Origin: CAILZL01 sp049840395
Lineage (GTDB): Bacteria; Pseudomonadota; Gammaproteobacteria; Steroidobacterales; Steroidobacteraceae
Assembly (NCBI GenBank): GCA_049840395.1
Contig: JASGLD010000009.1
Span: 277,792-341,791 of the forward strand
Reading direction: 5' to 3'
Length of the DNA: 64,000 nucleotides
The translations under genes and the position numbers were made by a program. Every line of letters begins with the position of its first letter. Within the stretch, counting starts at the first letter, position 1. The notes below the pieces were generated by a model. It saw only the letters and a list, made by a program, of their open reading frames with translations, did no database searches and was not told the origin of the DNA. This document shows positions 53,243 to 61,300 of this stretch, in pieces.

Positions 53243-53989
53243 CTACTTGTTGCTTGGCTCTTCACGCATGAATTGTGCGAAGCCGCTGTACTGCCAGGGA
53301 CGAAGCGCCAGAACGAATGCAGCGCCGTTTCGAGTGGACGACGTTGCTTGATCGCGCTCGATAACTTCAACGCATTCTCGAGCGGTGTTTTGCAGCACCC
53401 GCTTTAACTTCGCGAGTCCGTCTTCCGTGACCGCACCGCCGTGGAAATAAAATTCTTCGCGGTCGTCCAGGAAATGCGTCGCCAGAAACTCCTTTAAGAC
53501 CTTCTGGTGTATGTAGCGTTGTACCGGACCATTAGCCAGCCATCCAAAGTGACGACTGACCAGTACTTTCACTTTATTCATCGGTTGCAGCTCAATCACC
53601 TTGAGTCGATCGAGCTTGATGAGATAGCGCTGGATTTCTCGTTCAGTCAGGGTGTAGTCACGCAAAATCTCGTCAACCTGGGTCCGATTCAATACCAGCC
53701 ACGTGATCAAGAATAGCTTCGGATCCGAAATGATTTCTTGCTCCTGGCCGATCGTCAGTTTCTTGGTAGGTACGGCGCGCGTATGTATGCGTTCCATCAA
53801 TTCCGATAGTTCCAATCCGGCCAGATCGCATACTTCATCGATTCGCTGTAACGAAAAGTCACCGGTCGAGAACAGGCGCTTAACGCTCGGCACGCTCAAA
53901 CTCAGGTGTTGCGCCACGGCGGTGTAAGTAAGGCCGCGCTCCTTCAGGGTACGTTTCAGCTCGGCAACAATTTGGGTTCGCTGCGCCAT
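53243..53989 (-). CDS. XRE-type HTH transcriptional regulator with a C-terminal ligand-like domain
   Basis: 248 residues from the ATG at 53989 (MAQRTQIVAELKRTLKERG), which has GAGAG at a good distance. Residues 5-65 form a lambda-type helix-turn-helix (TYTAVAQHLSLSVPSVKRLFS). The rest (DPKLFLITWLVLNRTQVDEIL, FYFHGGAVTEDGLAKLKRVL) has no family I can name. It is divergent from the lipoprotein gene at 54138, and an inverted repeat at 54057-54079 lies between them, which fits local autoregulation and control of the lipid cluster. Confidence 0.75.
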   Translation of the reverse strand: MAQRTQIVAELKRTLKERGLTYTAVAQHLSLSVPSVKRLFSTGDFSLQRIDEVCDLAGLELSELMERIHTRAVPTKKLTIGQEQEIISDPKLFLITWLVLNRTQVDEILRDYTLTEREIQRYLIKLDRLKVIELQPMNKVKVLVSRHFGWLANGPVQRYIHQKVLKEFLATHFLDDREEFYFHGGAVTEDGLAKLKRVLQNTARECVEVIERDQATSSTRNGAAFVLALRPWQYSGFAQFMREEPSNK

Positions 53990-54056
53990 ACAGGCTCTCT
54001 TATTCTTGAATTTAACCAAAAGGTATCACTGAATGATCCCTTTTGGCTATCTGGAC

Positions 54057-54079
54057 GCCACCTTAATGTTTAAAGTGGC
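54057..54079. promoter_or_regulatory. Inverted repeat, likely operator of the divergent regulator
   Basis: GCCACCTTAA and TTTAAAGTGGC form a near-perfect dyad. A further CACCTTAAT half-site follows at about 54089. The position midway between the two divergent starts supports an operator, but the binding protein is inferred. Confidence 0.5.
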
Positions 54080-54137
54080 GCAAAACGACACCTTAATAGA
54101 AATTCCGCCACGATTTCTAACTCAAGGGAGCCAGAAC

Positions 54138-55004
54138 ATGAAGATTCGATATGTGGCCATGATGCTTATTGCTGCTTATGGACTATCCGGATGCGTAGCA
54201 CTTGACCATGTGTTTTACGGCACCACGTCGCAAGTCCATAACTCGTCAAGCTTGGTGAGTTTTCTATATCCGGACGGAAAGGTGCCGCCCGTCGATAACG
54301 CGATACCCAAGCTCCCCATACCATTGCGAGTCGGTTTGGCATTCTTGCCATCGCAGACAGCAGATGCGATGACACTGAATGCCGCGCAGAAGGCAGAGCT
54401 GCTGCAGCGCATTCATCAGCGCTTTGCAGACCGAAAATTCGTCGCTGAAATTGTCGAGATTCCCGACTACTACCTTAAAACCAACCGTGGTTTTGCCGGA
54501 CTGCAGGGCGTGCAACGGCTCTACAACATTGACGTAATGGCGCTGGTTTCCTACGACCAAATGACTTATCAGGACGACAACAAGCTTTCGCTAGGCTATA
54601 TGACCATAGTCGGCGCGTTTATTCTGAAAGGTACGAGTCGTGACACCTCCACGCTCGTGGATCTGGCTGTTATCGATCCCATAACCCACTCACTCATTTT
54701 AAGAGCCGGCGGAACGGACACGCGTCATGGCAATTCAACGCTGGTAGATCTGCAGCGAGACTCCCGGCTTGCTGGTGCCGATAGTTTCAGTATCGCTACA
54801 GATCAAATGATCACCAACTTCGACGCGGCATTGACCCGGTTTGAAACGGATGTTCGCGCCGGAAAGGCTAATGTGCAGGTGGTCAATCGCAGTACCGGCG
54901 CTTCGGGTGGTGGCGCGATGGGGTCCGCTTCGATCCTCGCGTTGCTGTCATTGTTTTTATTACGTCGTGCACACAATGCGCGAGACGGGTCGCTTAGAAT
55001 TTAA
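54138..55004 (+). CDS. Rhombotarget lipoprotein (rhombosortase substrate)
   Basis: 288 residues. A lipoprotein signal (MLIAAYGLSGC, lipid cysteine at about 19) anchors the N-terminus, and the C-terminus has the tripartite GlyGly-CTERM signal: ASGGGAMGSAS, a hydrophobic stretch ILALLSLFLL, then RRAHNAR. The body (VGLAFLPSQTADAMTLNAAQKAELLQRI, NIDVMALVSYDQMTYQD) matches the rhombotarget lipoprotein family. Rhombosortase should cut at the Gly-rich site; no rhombosortase gene is seen in the window. The ATG at 54138 has GGGAG upstream; the frame from 54033 includes the operator and is rejected. Confidence 0.82.
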   Translation: MKIRYVAMMLIAAYGLSGCVALDHVFYGTTSQVHNSSSLVSFLYPDGKVPPVDNAIPKLPIPLRVGLAFLPSQTADAMTLNAAQKAELLQRIHQRFADRKFVAEIVEIPDYYLKTNRGFAGLQGVQRLYNIDVMALVSYDQMTYQDDNKLSLGYMTIVGAFILKGTSRDTSTLVDLAVIDPITHSLILRAGGTDTRHGNSTLVDLQRDSRLAGADSFSIATDQMITNFDAALTRFETDVRAGKANVQVVNRSTGASGGGAMGSASILALLSLFLLRRAHNARDGSLRI

Positions 55005-55053
55005 GTTTGGATGCATTGATCGCTTATAACCAAACAAGGAAACGAAAAATACC

Positions 55054-57198
55054 ATGTGGAAACGGCTCACTAAATCCGTGTTGCGCGCGGTGGCGCGTGT
55101 CTTATTTCGAGTTCGCGTTCTGGGGAATGCGTCCAATCTGAGCGCAGAGCGTTTGTTGATCATCGCCAATCACGAGAGCCTGCTTGATGGCTTGCTGCTG
55201 GGGCTGTTCCTACCCATCAATCCAGTGTTTGTGGTGCATACCGGCGTAGTCAAGAATCCGCTTTTTCGCGTGATTCTGAGCTTGGTTGATTACCTTGCCG
55301 TCGATCCAACGAATCCGATGGCCATGAAAAAGGTTATCCGTTTATTGGAGTCGGGACGGCCGGTCGCTATCTTTCCCGAAGGCAGGCTGACCACGACAGG
55401 TAGCCTGATGAAGGTGTATGAGGGCCCGGCGTTCGTGGCGGCCAAAACAGGTGCGACCATTCTACCGGTGCGTCTTGATGGTACTGCGCGTAGCTATTTC
55501 TCACGCGTGTCCGGCGACTACCCGCGCCGACTATTGCCACGCATCACCATCAATTTCCTGCCGGTCACTCATCTGGCCATGCCCGAAGCCGCATCAGCCA
55601 AATTGCGACGCCGCAAGTCAGGCGAAGCGATGCGACGTTTGATGCAGGAAATGATCTTTGCGTCGCGTCCCGATCAATGTCTCTTCGCTGCGTTATTGGA
55701 CGCCATTGCCATACATGGCCGTGGTCGTCGATTAATCGAGGACATGAAACAGACCGAGTACTCGTACAACGACTTGCTGAAAATGGCATTGGCACTGGGA
55801 CGAGTGTTGACCCGTCACAGCGTTGATGGCGAGCGGATTGGACTATTACTGCCCAACGTAACGCCAACGCTGGCCGTGATATTCGGCTTGAATGCATTTC
55901 GCCGTACGCCGGCGATGCTCAACTACTCGGCCGGCGTCGATGGCATGCAGGCCGCGTGTTCGGCAGCGACGCTGCGTATCGTGGTTACCTCACGCGCCTT
56001 TATTGAGCAAGCGAAACTAGCCGATAAAGTGGCGGCTTTAAAAGACGTGCGATTGCTGTACTTGGAGGACTTAAAAGCCGAGATCGGTTTGGCCGACAAG
56101 TTGTGGTTAATGTTGTGGGCGGTGCATGTGCCACGTTGGGCGACCTCGCAAGGCCAGCCGGAAGATCCAGCCGTCGTATTGTTTACCTCGGGTTCGGAAG
56201 GAAAGCCCAAAGGTGTGGTGCTGTCTCATCGCGCGTTGCTGGCCAACATTGCGCAGATTCGTTCTGTCATCAACTTCTCTGTCGATGACAAGATCCTCAA
56301 TGCGTTGCCTTTATTCCATTCATTTGGTTTGACCGCCGGTGGTTTGTTGCCCTTGATCACGGGTGCCAACGTATTCCTGTATCCCTCGCCGCTGCATTAT
56401 CGAGTGATTCCCGAGTTGGCCTATGACCGCGGCTGCACGGTCCTGCTGGGAACCAGCACCTTTCTCGGCAACTATGCGAAGTTCGCTCATCCTTACGATT
56501 TCTATCGACTGCGCTATGTCATCGCCGGTGCAGAGAAACTCGCTGAGCCGGTACGCACGGCCTGGTTTGAAAAATTCGGCATCCGCATTTTTGAAGGCTA
56601 CGGCGCGACAGAAACAGCACCGGTATTAGCCGTCAACACGCCGATGGCGTATCGCACCGGGACTGTTGGCCAGTTGTTGCCGGGCTTACATGCCAGATTG
56701 TTACCCGTTCCGGGTATCGAACGCGGCGGAATCCTGCACGTCTCTGGACCGAACGTGATGTCCGGTTATCTGCGTTCCGACAATCCCGGTGTGTTGCAGC
56801 CACCGAGTTCCGATGTCGGCGCCGGTTGGTATAACACCGGCGACGTGGTCGAATTTGACGACGATGACTTTCTGCACATCGTTGGACGAGTGAAACGTTT
56901 TGCGAAAATCGCAGGCGAAATGGTGTCCCTGGAAGTCGTCGAAAAAATGGTCGCCCAAGCGGCTCCAACCACGCGACATGCCGCATCGACTCAGCCTGAT
57001 GCCTCGCGTGGCGAGTGCATCGTGTTGTTTACCACCGATCCAGGGCTGACTCGCGAACATTTGCAGGCGGCGGCGCGTAGTGGCGGCTGGCCGGAAATAG
57101 CCATACCACGCAAGATCAAAGTGGTTGCGGAGTTGCCGTTGCTGGGTACCGGCAAGCTGGACTACGTCACACTCAAAACGTGGGCGGAAGCCGCTTGA
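55054..57198 (+). CDS. aas: Bifunctional acyl-ACP synthetase / 2-acyl-glycerophosphoethanolamine acyltransferase, Aas-like
   Basis: 714 residues, like Escherichia coli Aas. The N-terminal PlsC domain has the acyltransferase motif NHESLLDG (H40 to D45) and FPEGRLTTTG. From about residue 220 an AMP-forming ligase follows, with ATP-binding FTSGSEGKPKG near 380, EGYGATETAP, and FAKIAGEMVSLEVVEK at the hinge. It activates fatty acids onto acyl carrier protein and re-acylates lysophosphatidylethanolamine at the inner membrane. Here it lies 49 bases after the rhombotarget lipoprotein and 40 bases before an LplT fusion, which normally brings the lysolipid in. Confidence 0.92.
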   Translation: MWKRLTKSVLRAVARVLFRVRVLGNASNLSAERLLIIANHESLLDGLLLGLFLPINPVFVVHTGVVKNPLFRVILSLVDYLAVDPTNPMAMKKVIRLLESGRPVAIFPEGRLTTTGSLMKVYEGPAFVAAKTGATILPVRLDGTARSYFSRVSGDYPRRLLPRITINFLPVTHLAMPEAASAKLRRRKSGEAMRRLMQEMIFASRPDQCLFAALLDAIAIHGRGRRLIEDMKQTEYSYNDLLKMALALGRVLTRHSVDGERIGLLLPNVTPTLAVIFGLNAFRRTPAMLNYSAGVDGMQAACSAATLRIVVTSRAFIEQAKLADKVAALKDVRLLYLEDLKAEIGLADKLWLMLWAVHVPRWATSQGQPEDPAVVLFTSGSEGKPKGVVLSHRALLANIAQIRSVINFSVDDKILNALPLFHSFGLTAGGLLPLITGANVFLYPSPLHYRVIPELAYDRGCTVLLGTSTFLGNYAKFAHPYDFYRLRYVIAGAEKLAEPVRTAWFEKFGIRIFEGYGATETAPVLAVNTPMAYRTGTVGQLLPGLHARLLPVPGIERGGILHVSGPNVMSGYLRSDNPGVLQPPSSDVGAGWYNTGDVVEFDDDDFLHIVGRVKRFAKIAGEMVSLEVVEKMVAQAAPTTRHAASTQPDASRGECIVLFTTDPGLTREHLQAAARSGGWPEIAIPRKIKVVAELPLLGTGKLDYVTLKTWAEAA

Positions 57199-57238
57199 GC
57201 TTCTCAATAGATCGCATCATCACAACGGAGAATTATAG

Positions 57239-59098
57239 ATGAGCAGCCAATTCGGTTTGATGCGTGAGCGACGCTTCAGGCCCTTCTTCTTTACCCAGTT
57301 TCTGGGTGCATTTAACGACAATGTGTTCAAGACCGCCTTGATCACGCTGGTGACATTTCGCGCAGGACAACTTACCGCCATTAACGGCGGCACCTTGGCT
57401 ACTCTCCTGCCAGGCTTATTCATTCTGCCATTCTTTTTATTCTCAGCTACGTGTGGACAATTGGCAGATAAATTGGACAAGGACTTGTTAGCTCGCGCCG
57501 TCAAAATTTTCGAAATCATGGTGATGTGTCTGGCTGCGTATGGGTTTGTTGCCCACAGCTTGTGGCCACTAGTGGCATCACTATTTTTGATGGGCTTGCA
57601 CTCGACATTATTTGGTCCGGTTAAATACGCCTATCTGCCGCAACATCTGCGCCCGGAAGAATTGGTGGGCGGCAATGGCATGGTGGAGATGGGTACATTT
57701 GTTGCCATTTTGGTCGGGGAAATTCTCGGTGCCTGGTTGGTTACCGTAAGTGACTCGGGTTATCTGGTCGCTGCAACGGTTGTTGCGGTGGCCCTCCTGG
57801 GATGGTGGGTGAGTCGCGGTATTCCGCCTACACCAGCTGCCGATCCGACACTGAAGATTGATTTCAATTTATTCACTGCTACCCGGGATAATCTGCGCTT
57901 CGCACGCGGTCAGCGAGTGATCTGGCTGGCATTGCTGGGCATATCCTGGTTTTGGTTCTATGGAGCGACGCTGCTTGCGCAGTTCCCCAATTACGCGAAG
58001 GATGTATTGGGCGGCAACGAATCCACTTTCATCATCTTGCTAACCGTGTTTTCAATTGGAGCCGGCAGCGGCTCCATGCTCTGCGAAAAACTATCCGGCG
58101 GGCGCGTTGAAATCGGCTTGGTGCCGTTCGGCGCCATCGGCTTGACGGTGTTTGGCGTCGATCTGTATTTCGCAACACCCGGCAACGTTATCTCTACAGC
58201 CGTTCATATCTGGCCGCATTGGCGAATACTGGCGGATGTCGCGTTGATTGGGCTGTTTGGCGGTTTTTACATCGTGCCGTTGTATGCGTTGATTCAAACC
58301 CGTAGTGAGAAAAGTCATCAGTCGCGTGTTATTGCCGCAAACAACATTCTCAACGCGGCGTTCATGGTTGTATCTGCCGTGGTTTCGCTGTTGCTGTTTA
58401 AACTTGGATTAAACATTCCGCAGCTATTCCTGGCTACTGCGCTGTTCAATGCCGTGGTGGCTGTCTATATCTACACGCTGGTTCCAGAATTCCTGATGCG
58501 CTTTATCGTATGGCTGCTGATACACACGGTTTATCGTCTTGAGAAGCGGGGCTTGGAGAACATACCTGAAACAGGGCCGGCACTGTTGGTGTGTAACCAT
58601 GTCAGTTATGTCGATGCGCTGGTTATCATGGCTGCTGTACCCCGGCCGATTCGATTTGTGATGGATCACAATATCTTTCGACTGCCGATCCTGCGCTTTG
58701 CGTTCCGAGATGCACGCGCCATTCCGATCGCAGCCTCCAAGGAAGATCCCAGCATACTATCCGGCGCCTATGACCAAATTGCAGAAGCGCTCGCGGCTGG
58801 CGAACTCGTCGCCATTTTTCCCGAAGGTGGCATCACCCACACCGGTGAAATCATGCCTTTTAAGAATGGCCTTGTGAAAATACTGGAGCGCACGCCGGCG
58901 CCGGCGGTGCCTATTGCCTTACGAGGTTTGTGGGGCAGTTTCTTTTCCCGCAAGGATGGTGCGGCGATGAGTAAACCATTGCGGCGCGGACTATTCAGTA
59001 AGATTGCGCTCGTTGTGGCGCCACAAGTAGCGGCAAATGTGGCGACACCATCGAATTTGCAGCAACAGGTGACGGCGTTGCGGGGCGAGTGGCGCTAG
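57239..59098 (+). CDS. LplT-like lysophospholipid flippase fused to a PlsC acyltransferase
   Basis: 619 residues. The first 410 are a major-facilitator transporter with about twelve segments and the opening RRFRPFFFTQFLGAFNDNVFKT that is typical of the LplT family, which flips lysophospholipids inward. From about 440 a second acyltransferase follows, with NHVSYVDAL (around residue 452) and FPEGGITHTGE (around 527). In Escherichia coli LplT and Aas are separate, and LplT has no acyltransferase. The fusion means the incoming lysolipid could be re-acylated at once. Overlaps the next frame only if the GTG at 59089 is its start. Confidence 0.9.
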   Translation: MSSQFGLMRERRFRPFFFTQFLGAFNDNVFKTALITLVTFRAGQLTAINGGTLATLLPGLFILPFFLFSATCGQLADKLDKDLLARAVKIFEIMVMCLAAYGFVAHSLWPLVASLFLMGLHSTLFGPVKYAYLPQHLRPEELVGGNGMVEMGTFVAILVGEILGAWLVTVSDSGYLVAATVVAVALLGWWVSRGIPPTPAADPTLKIDFNLFTATRDNLRFARGQRVIWLALLGISWFWFYGATLLAQFPNYAKDVLGGNESTFIILLTVFSIGAGSGSMLCEKLSGGRVEIGLVPFGAIGLTVFGVDLYFATPGNVISTAVHIWPHWRILADVALIGLFGGFYIVPLYALIQTRSEKSHQSRVIAANNILNAAFMVVSAVVSLLLFKLGLNIPQLFLATALFNAVVAVYIYTLVPEFLMRFIVWLLIHTVYRLEKRGLENIPETGPALLVCNHVSYVDALVIMAAVPRPIRFVMDHNIFRLPILRFAFRDARAIPIAASKEDPSILSGAYDQIAEALAAGELVAIFPEGGITHTGEIMPFKNGLVKILERTPAPAVPIALRGLWGSFFSRKDGAAMSKPLRRGLFSKIALVVAPQVAANVATPSNLQQQVTALRGEWR

Positions 59099-59121
59099 GT
59101 TCTCAACCATCAGTGATTCCG

Positions 59122-59874
59122 ATGCTCGATCAAAACACCAAGTTATGGATTCTGGTGATTGTGTCCCTTCTTGCGGTAGTGGTCTTGTGTTTTGTCGGGC
59201 GCATTCCGCAAGACCTTGCATACCATCAGTTCGCGGACTTTCGTCAATTCGGTGGCATAAACAACTTCAGCAATGTGTTGTCCAATCTTCCCTTCCTATT
59301 GATTGGTCTATTGGGTTTATGGCGATATCCACGCTTGGCAGAAAGGGAGAGTAAGGCAGGCTACTGGGTCCTGTGCATGGGTGTTGTTCTGGTCGGTTTT
59401 GGCTCCGCTGCTTACCACTACGCACCATCAAATACGTCGTTGCTATGGGATCGCCTGCCCATGACGGTGGCGTTTATGGCATTGCTGTCGCTTTTGCTGA
59501 GTGAGCGTGTCATCGGCAACTACAAGAACGCCACTCTTTGGTTGCTTGTTGCATGCGGCATGGTTGCTGCGCTGTACTGGTCTTGGACTGAGTTGCAGGG
59601 ACGGGGCGATCTCAGACCTTATGTGTTGGTTCAGTTTCTGCCCATTCTCCTGATGCCATTAATTCTGCTGCTCTTTCCCGCAAGATATCTGCGTGGCTCC
59701 CTGCTATTTGTGGCCTTTGTGCTGTATTTCTCAGCCAAGGTTTGCGAGCATTTTGACTATGAAATATTTACGATGACTCGCTGCGTAAGCGGCCACACCT
59801 TGAAGCATGCGGTAGCCGCGCTAGCTGTTCTTTGCATCATTTGTGCGGTGCCTACGCGAGGTGCCAATAACTGA
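59122..59874 (+). CDS. Ceramidase-like (CREST superfamily) polytopic membrane protein
   Basis: 250 residues with about seven hydrophobic segments. The family signatures are GSAAYHYAPSNTSLLWDRLP with its His and Asp (TM3 region) and GHTLKHAVAALA with two His near the C-terminus, which would form the metal-dependent active site of alkaline ceramidase and related CREST hydrolases. A GTG at 59089, overlapping the upstream gene, is an alternative start. It could trim an amide- or ester-linked lipid produced in this cluster; the substrate is unknown. Confidence 0.75.
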   Translation: MLDQNTKLWILVIVSLLAVVVLCFVGRIPQDLAYHQFADFRQFGGINNFSNVLSNLPFLLIGLLGLWRYPRLAERESKAGYWVLCMGVVLVGFGSAAYHYAPSNTSLLWDRLPMTVAFMALLSLLLSERVIGNYKNATLWLLVACGMVAALYWSWTELQGRGDLRPYVLVQFLPILLMPLILLLFPARYLRGSLLFVAFVLYFSAKVCEHFDYEIFTMTRCVSGHTLKHAVAALAVLCIICAVPTRGANN

Positions 59875-59988
59875 TGTCAAAAATTCCGCAGCGATCATTG
59901 CTTTTGATGGGCCTTGTGTCAGTGGGTGCTCATGTTCAGTAAACGATGCGGAGCTATGGCTAACGAAGATTACTTTTAAAATAACCAC

Positions 59989-61176
59989 TCATGGCGAATT
60001 GGTTGGGATAGGCAACTCAGTGCCCCGCGGCCATAACAGCCATAACTGCCCCTGTTGCTTCATCAATCCCGCCGACTCGCCGGCGTCGTCGCCGAATCCC
60101 CAGAACAGATCTGCACGCACCGGACCTCTGATGGCGCCGCCGGTATCCTGTGCTATGACCAAGCGTTGCAGGGGTGTTGCCGTTGCCGGATAGGTGGTCG
60201 ATAAAAACAAGGGCATGCCCAGTGGGATGAATGAGGCATCGACTGCAACCGATCGGCCGGTGGTGAGCGGCACGCCCAGAGATCCTTTGGGACCGACCGA
60301 AGGATCATCGACGCGTTCTTCGCGAAAGAACACCACGCTTGGGTTGGAGTTGAACACTTCCTGCATACGTGAGGGATTTGCCTGCATCCAACTGCGAATA
60401 CTCTGGCCGGAGGCTTCTGCCAGTGTCAGTTCGCCCTTGTCGACCAGATAACGACCAATGGAACGATAAGGACGGCCGTTCTGATCGGCGTAGGCAAGTC
60501 GAATGACGGAGCCGTCATTGAGTTGCACGCGTCCCGAGCCTTGCACTTCAAGAAAGAAAGCATCGACGGCGCTGTCGACCCATACCAACTCCTTACCCTT
60601 GAGCGAGGGGTTGTTTTGTAAGGCCGCGCGATCGTAGTAAGGCAATACCTTCTTGCCCTGCAGTCGTACCCGCACACGCTTGCCCTGCATTTCCGGAAAC
60701 ACATCGCCGATCTCCAGTGCAAGCATGTCATCGGGTGTGGCGTACAAGGCGGTCGCAAAGGTGGCGGAGCGTTGACGTGAACCGCGTAGCAGCGGTTCGT
60801 AGTAGCCGGTGATCAAGCCGGTGTTGGCCGTGGCTGGGCCCTCATTACGAATGATGCGATAGGGCGTGAAGTGAGTTTCAAAGAAGCTGCGCGCTTGCTC
60901 TGGGTTGCTGATAACCAGTGGCTTCGCGGCGACACATGCTTCACGCAGCGCTGCCGGAGCACTTTTGGCATTGCAGCTTTGCAAGAAGGCCTGCCACGCT
61001 TCATGGGCTTGATCGGTCTGCCAGCCCGGAAGTTGCGACCAACTAGCGGCTTCGAAGCGGGCGGTGGTGACTTCGGGCTTTGCAGCTGTATTGGGCTGTG
61101 GCGTCGTCATGCAGCCGTGCAGGAAAACCAGCGCGGCCAGCGTAAATGTAGTGCGTATGTTAAAAATTTGAGGCAT
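59989..61176 (-). CDS. mltA: Membrane-bound lytic murein transglycosylase MltA
   Basis: 395 residues from the ATG at 61176, giving a lipoprotein signal (FTLAALVFLHGC, lipid cysteine about 21). The MltA barrel domain (ITGYYEPLLRGSRQRSATF, ETHFTPYRI) is followed by the 3D domain (LPLGVPLTTGRSVAVDAS-like region, DTGGAIRGPVRADLFWG with the catalytic Asp). It cleaves glycan strands in peptidoglycan at the outer-membrane face. The longer frame to 61335 overlaps the divergent gene and is not used. Confidence 0.94.
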   Translation of the reverse strand: MPQIFNIRTTFTLAALVFLHGCMTTPQPNTAAKPEVTTARFEAASWSQLPGWQTDQAHEAWQAFLQSCNAKSAPAALREACVAAKPLVISNPEQARSFFETHFTPYRIIRNEGPATANTGLITGYYEPLLRGSRQRSATFATALYATPDDMLALEIGDVFPEMQGKRVRVRLQGKKVLPYYDRAALQNNPSLKGKELVWVDSAVDAFFLEVQGSGRVQLNDGSVIRLAYADQNGRPYRSIGRYLVDKGELTLAEASGQSIRSWMQANPSRMQEVFNSNPSVVFFREERVDDPSVGPKGSLGVPLTTGRSVAVDASFIPLGMPLFLSTTYPATATPLQRLVIAQDTGGAIRGPVRADLFWGFGDDAGESAGLMKQQGQLWLLWPRGTELPIPTNSP

Positions 61177-61300
61177 GTGGTCAAAGAGCCTATGCAAAAA
61201 ATGTCTGACACGGGAATTGTTATACTGGTAAAAAATTAAATGCGTTCCGCCGTATCGTATAAAGTAGCGTGAATGTGCGCCAAGGATAGAGGGTTTACCA

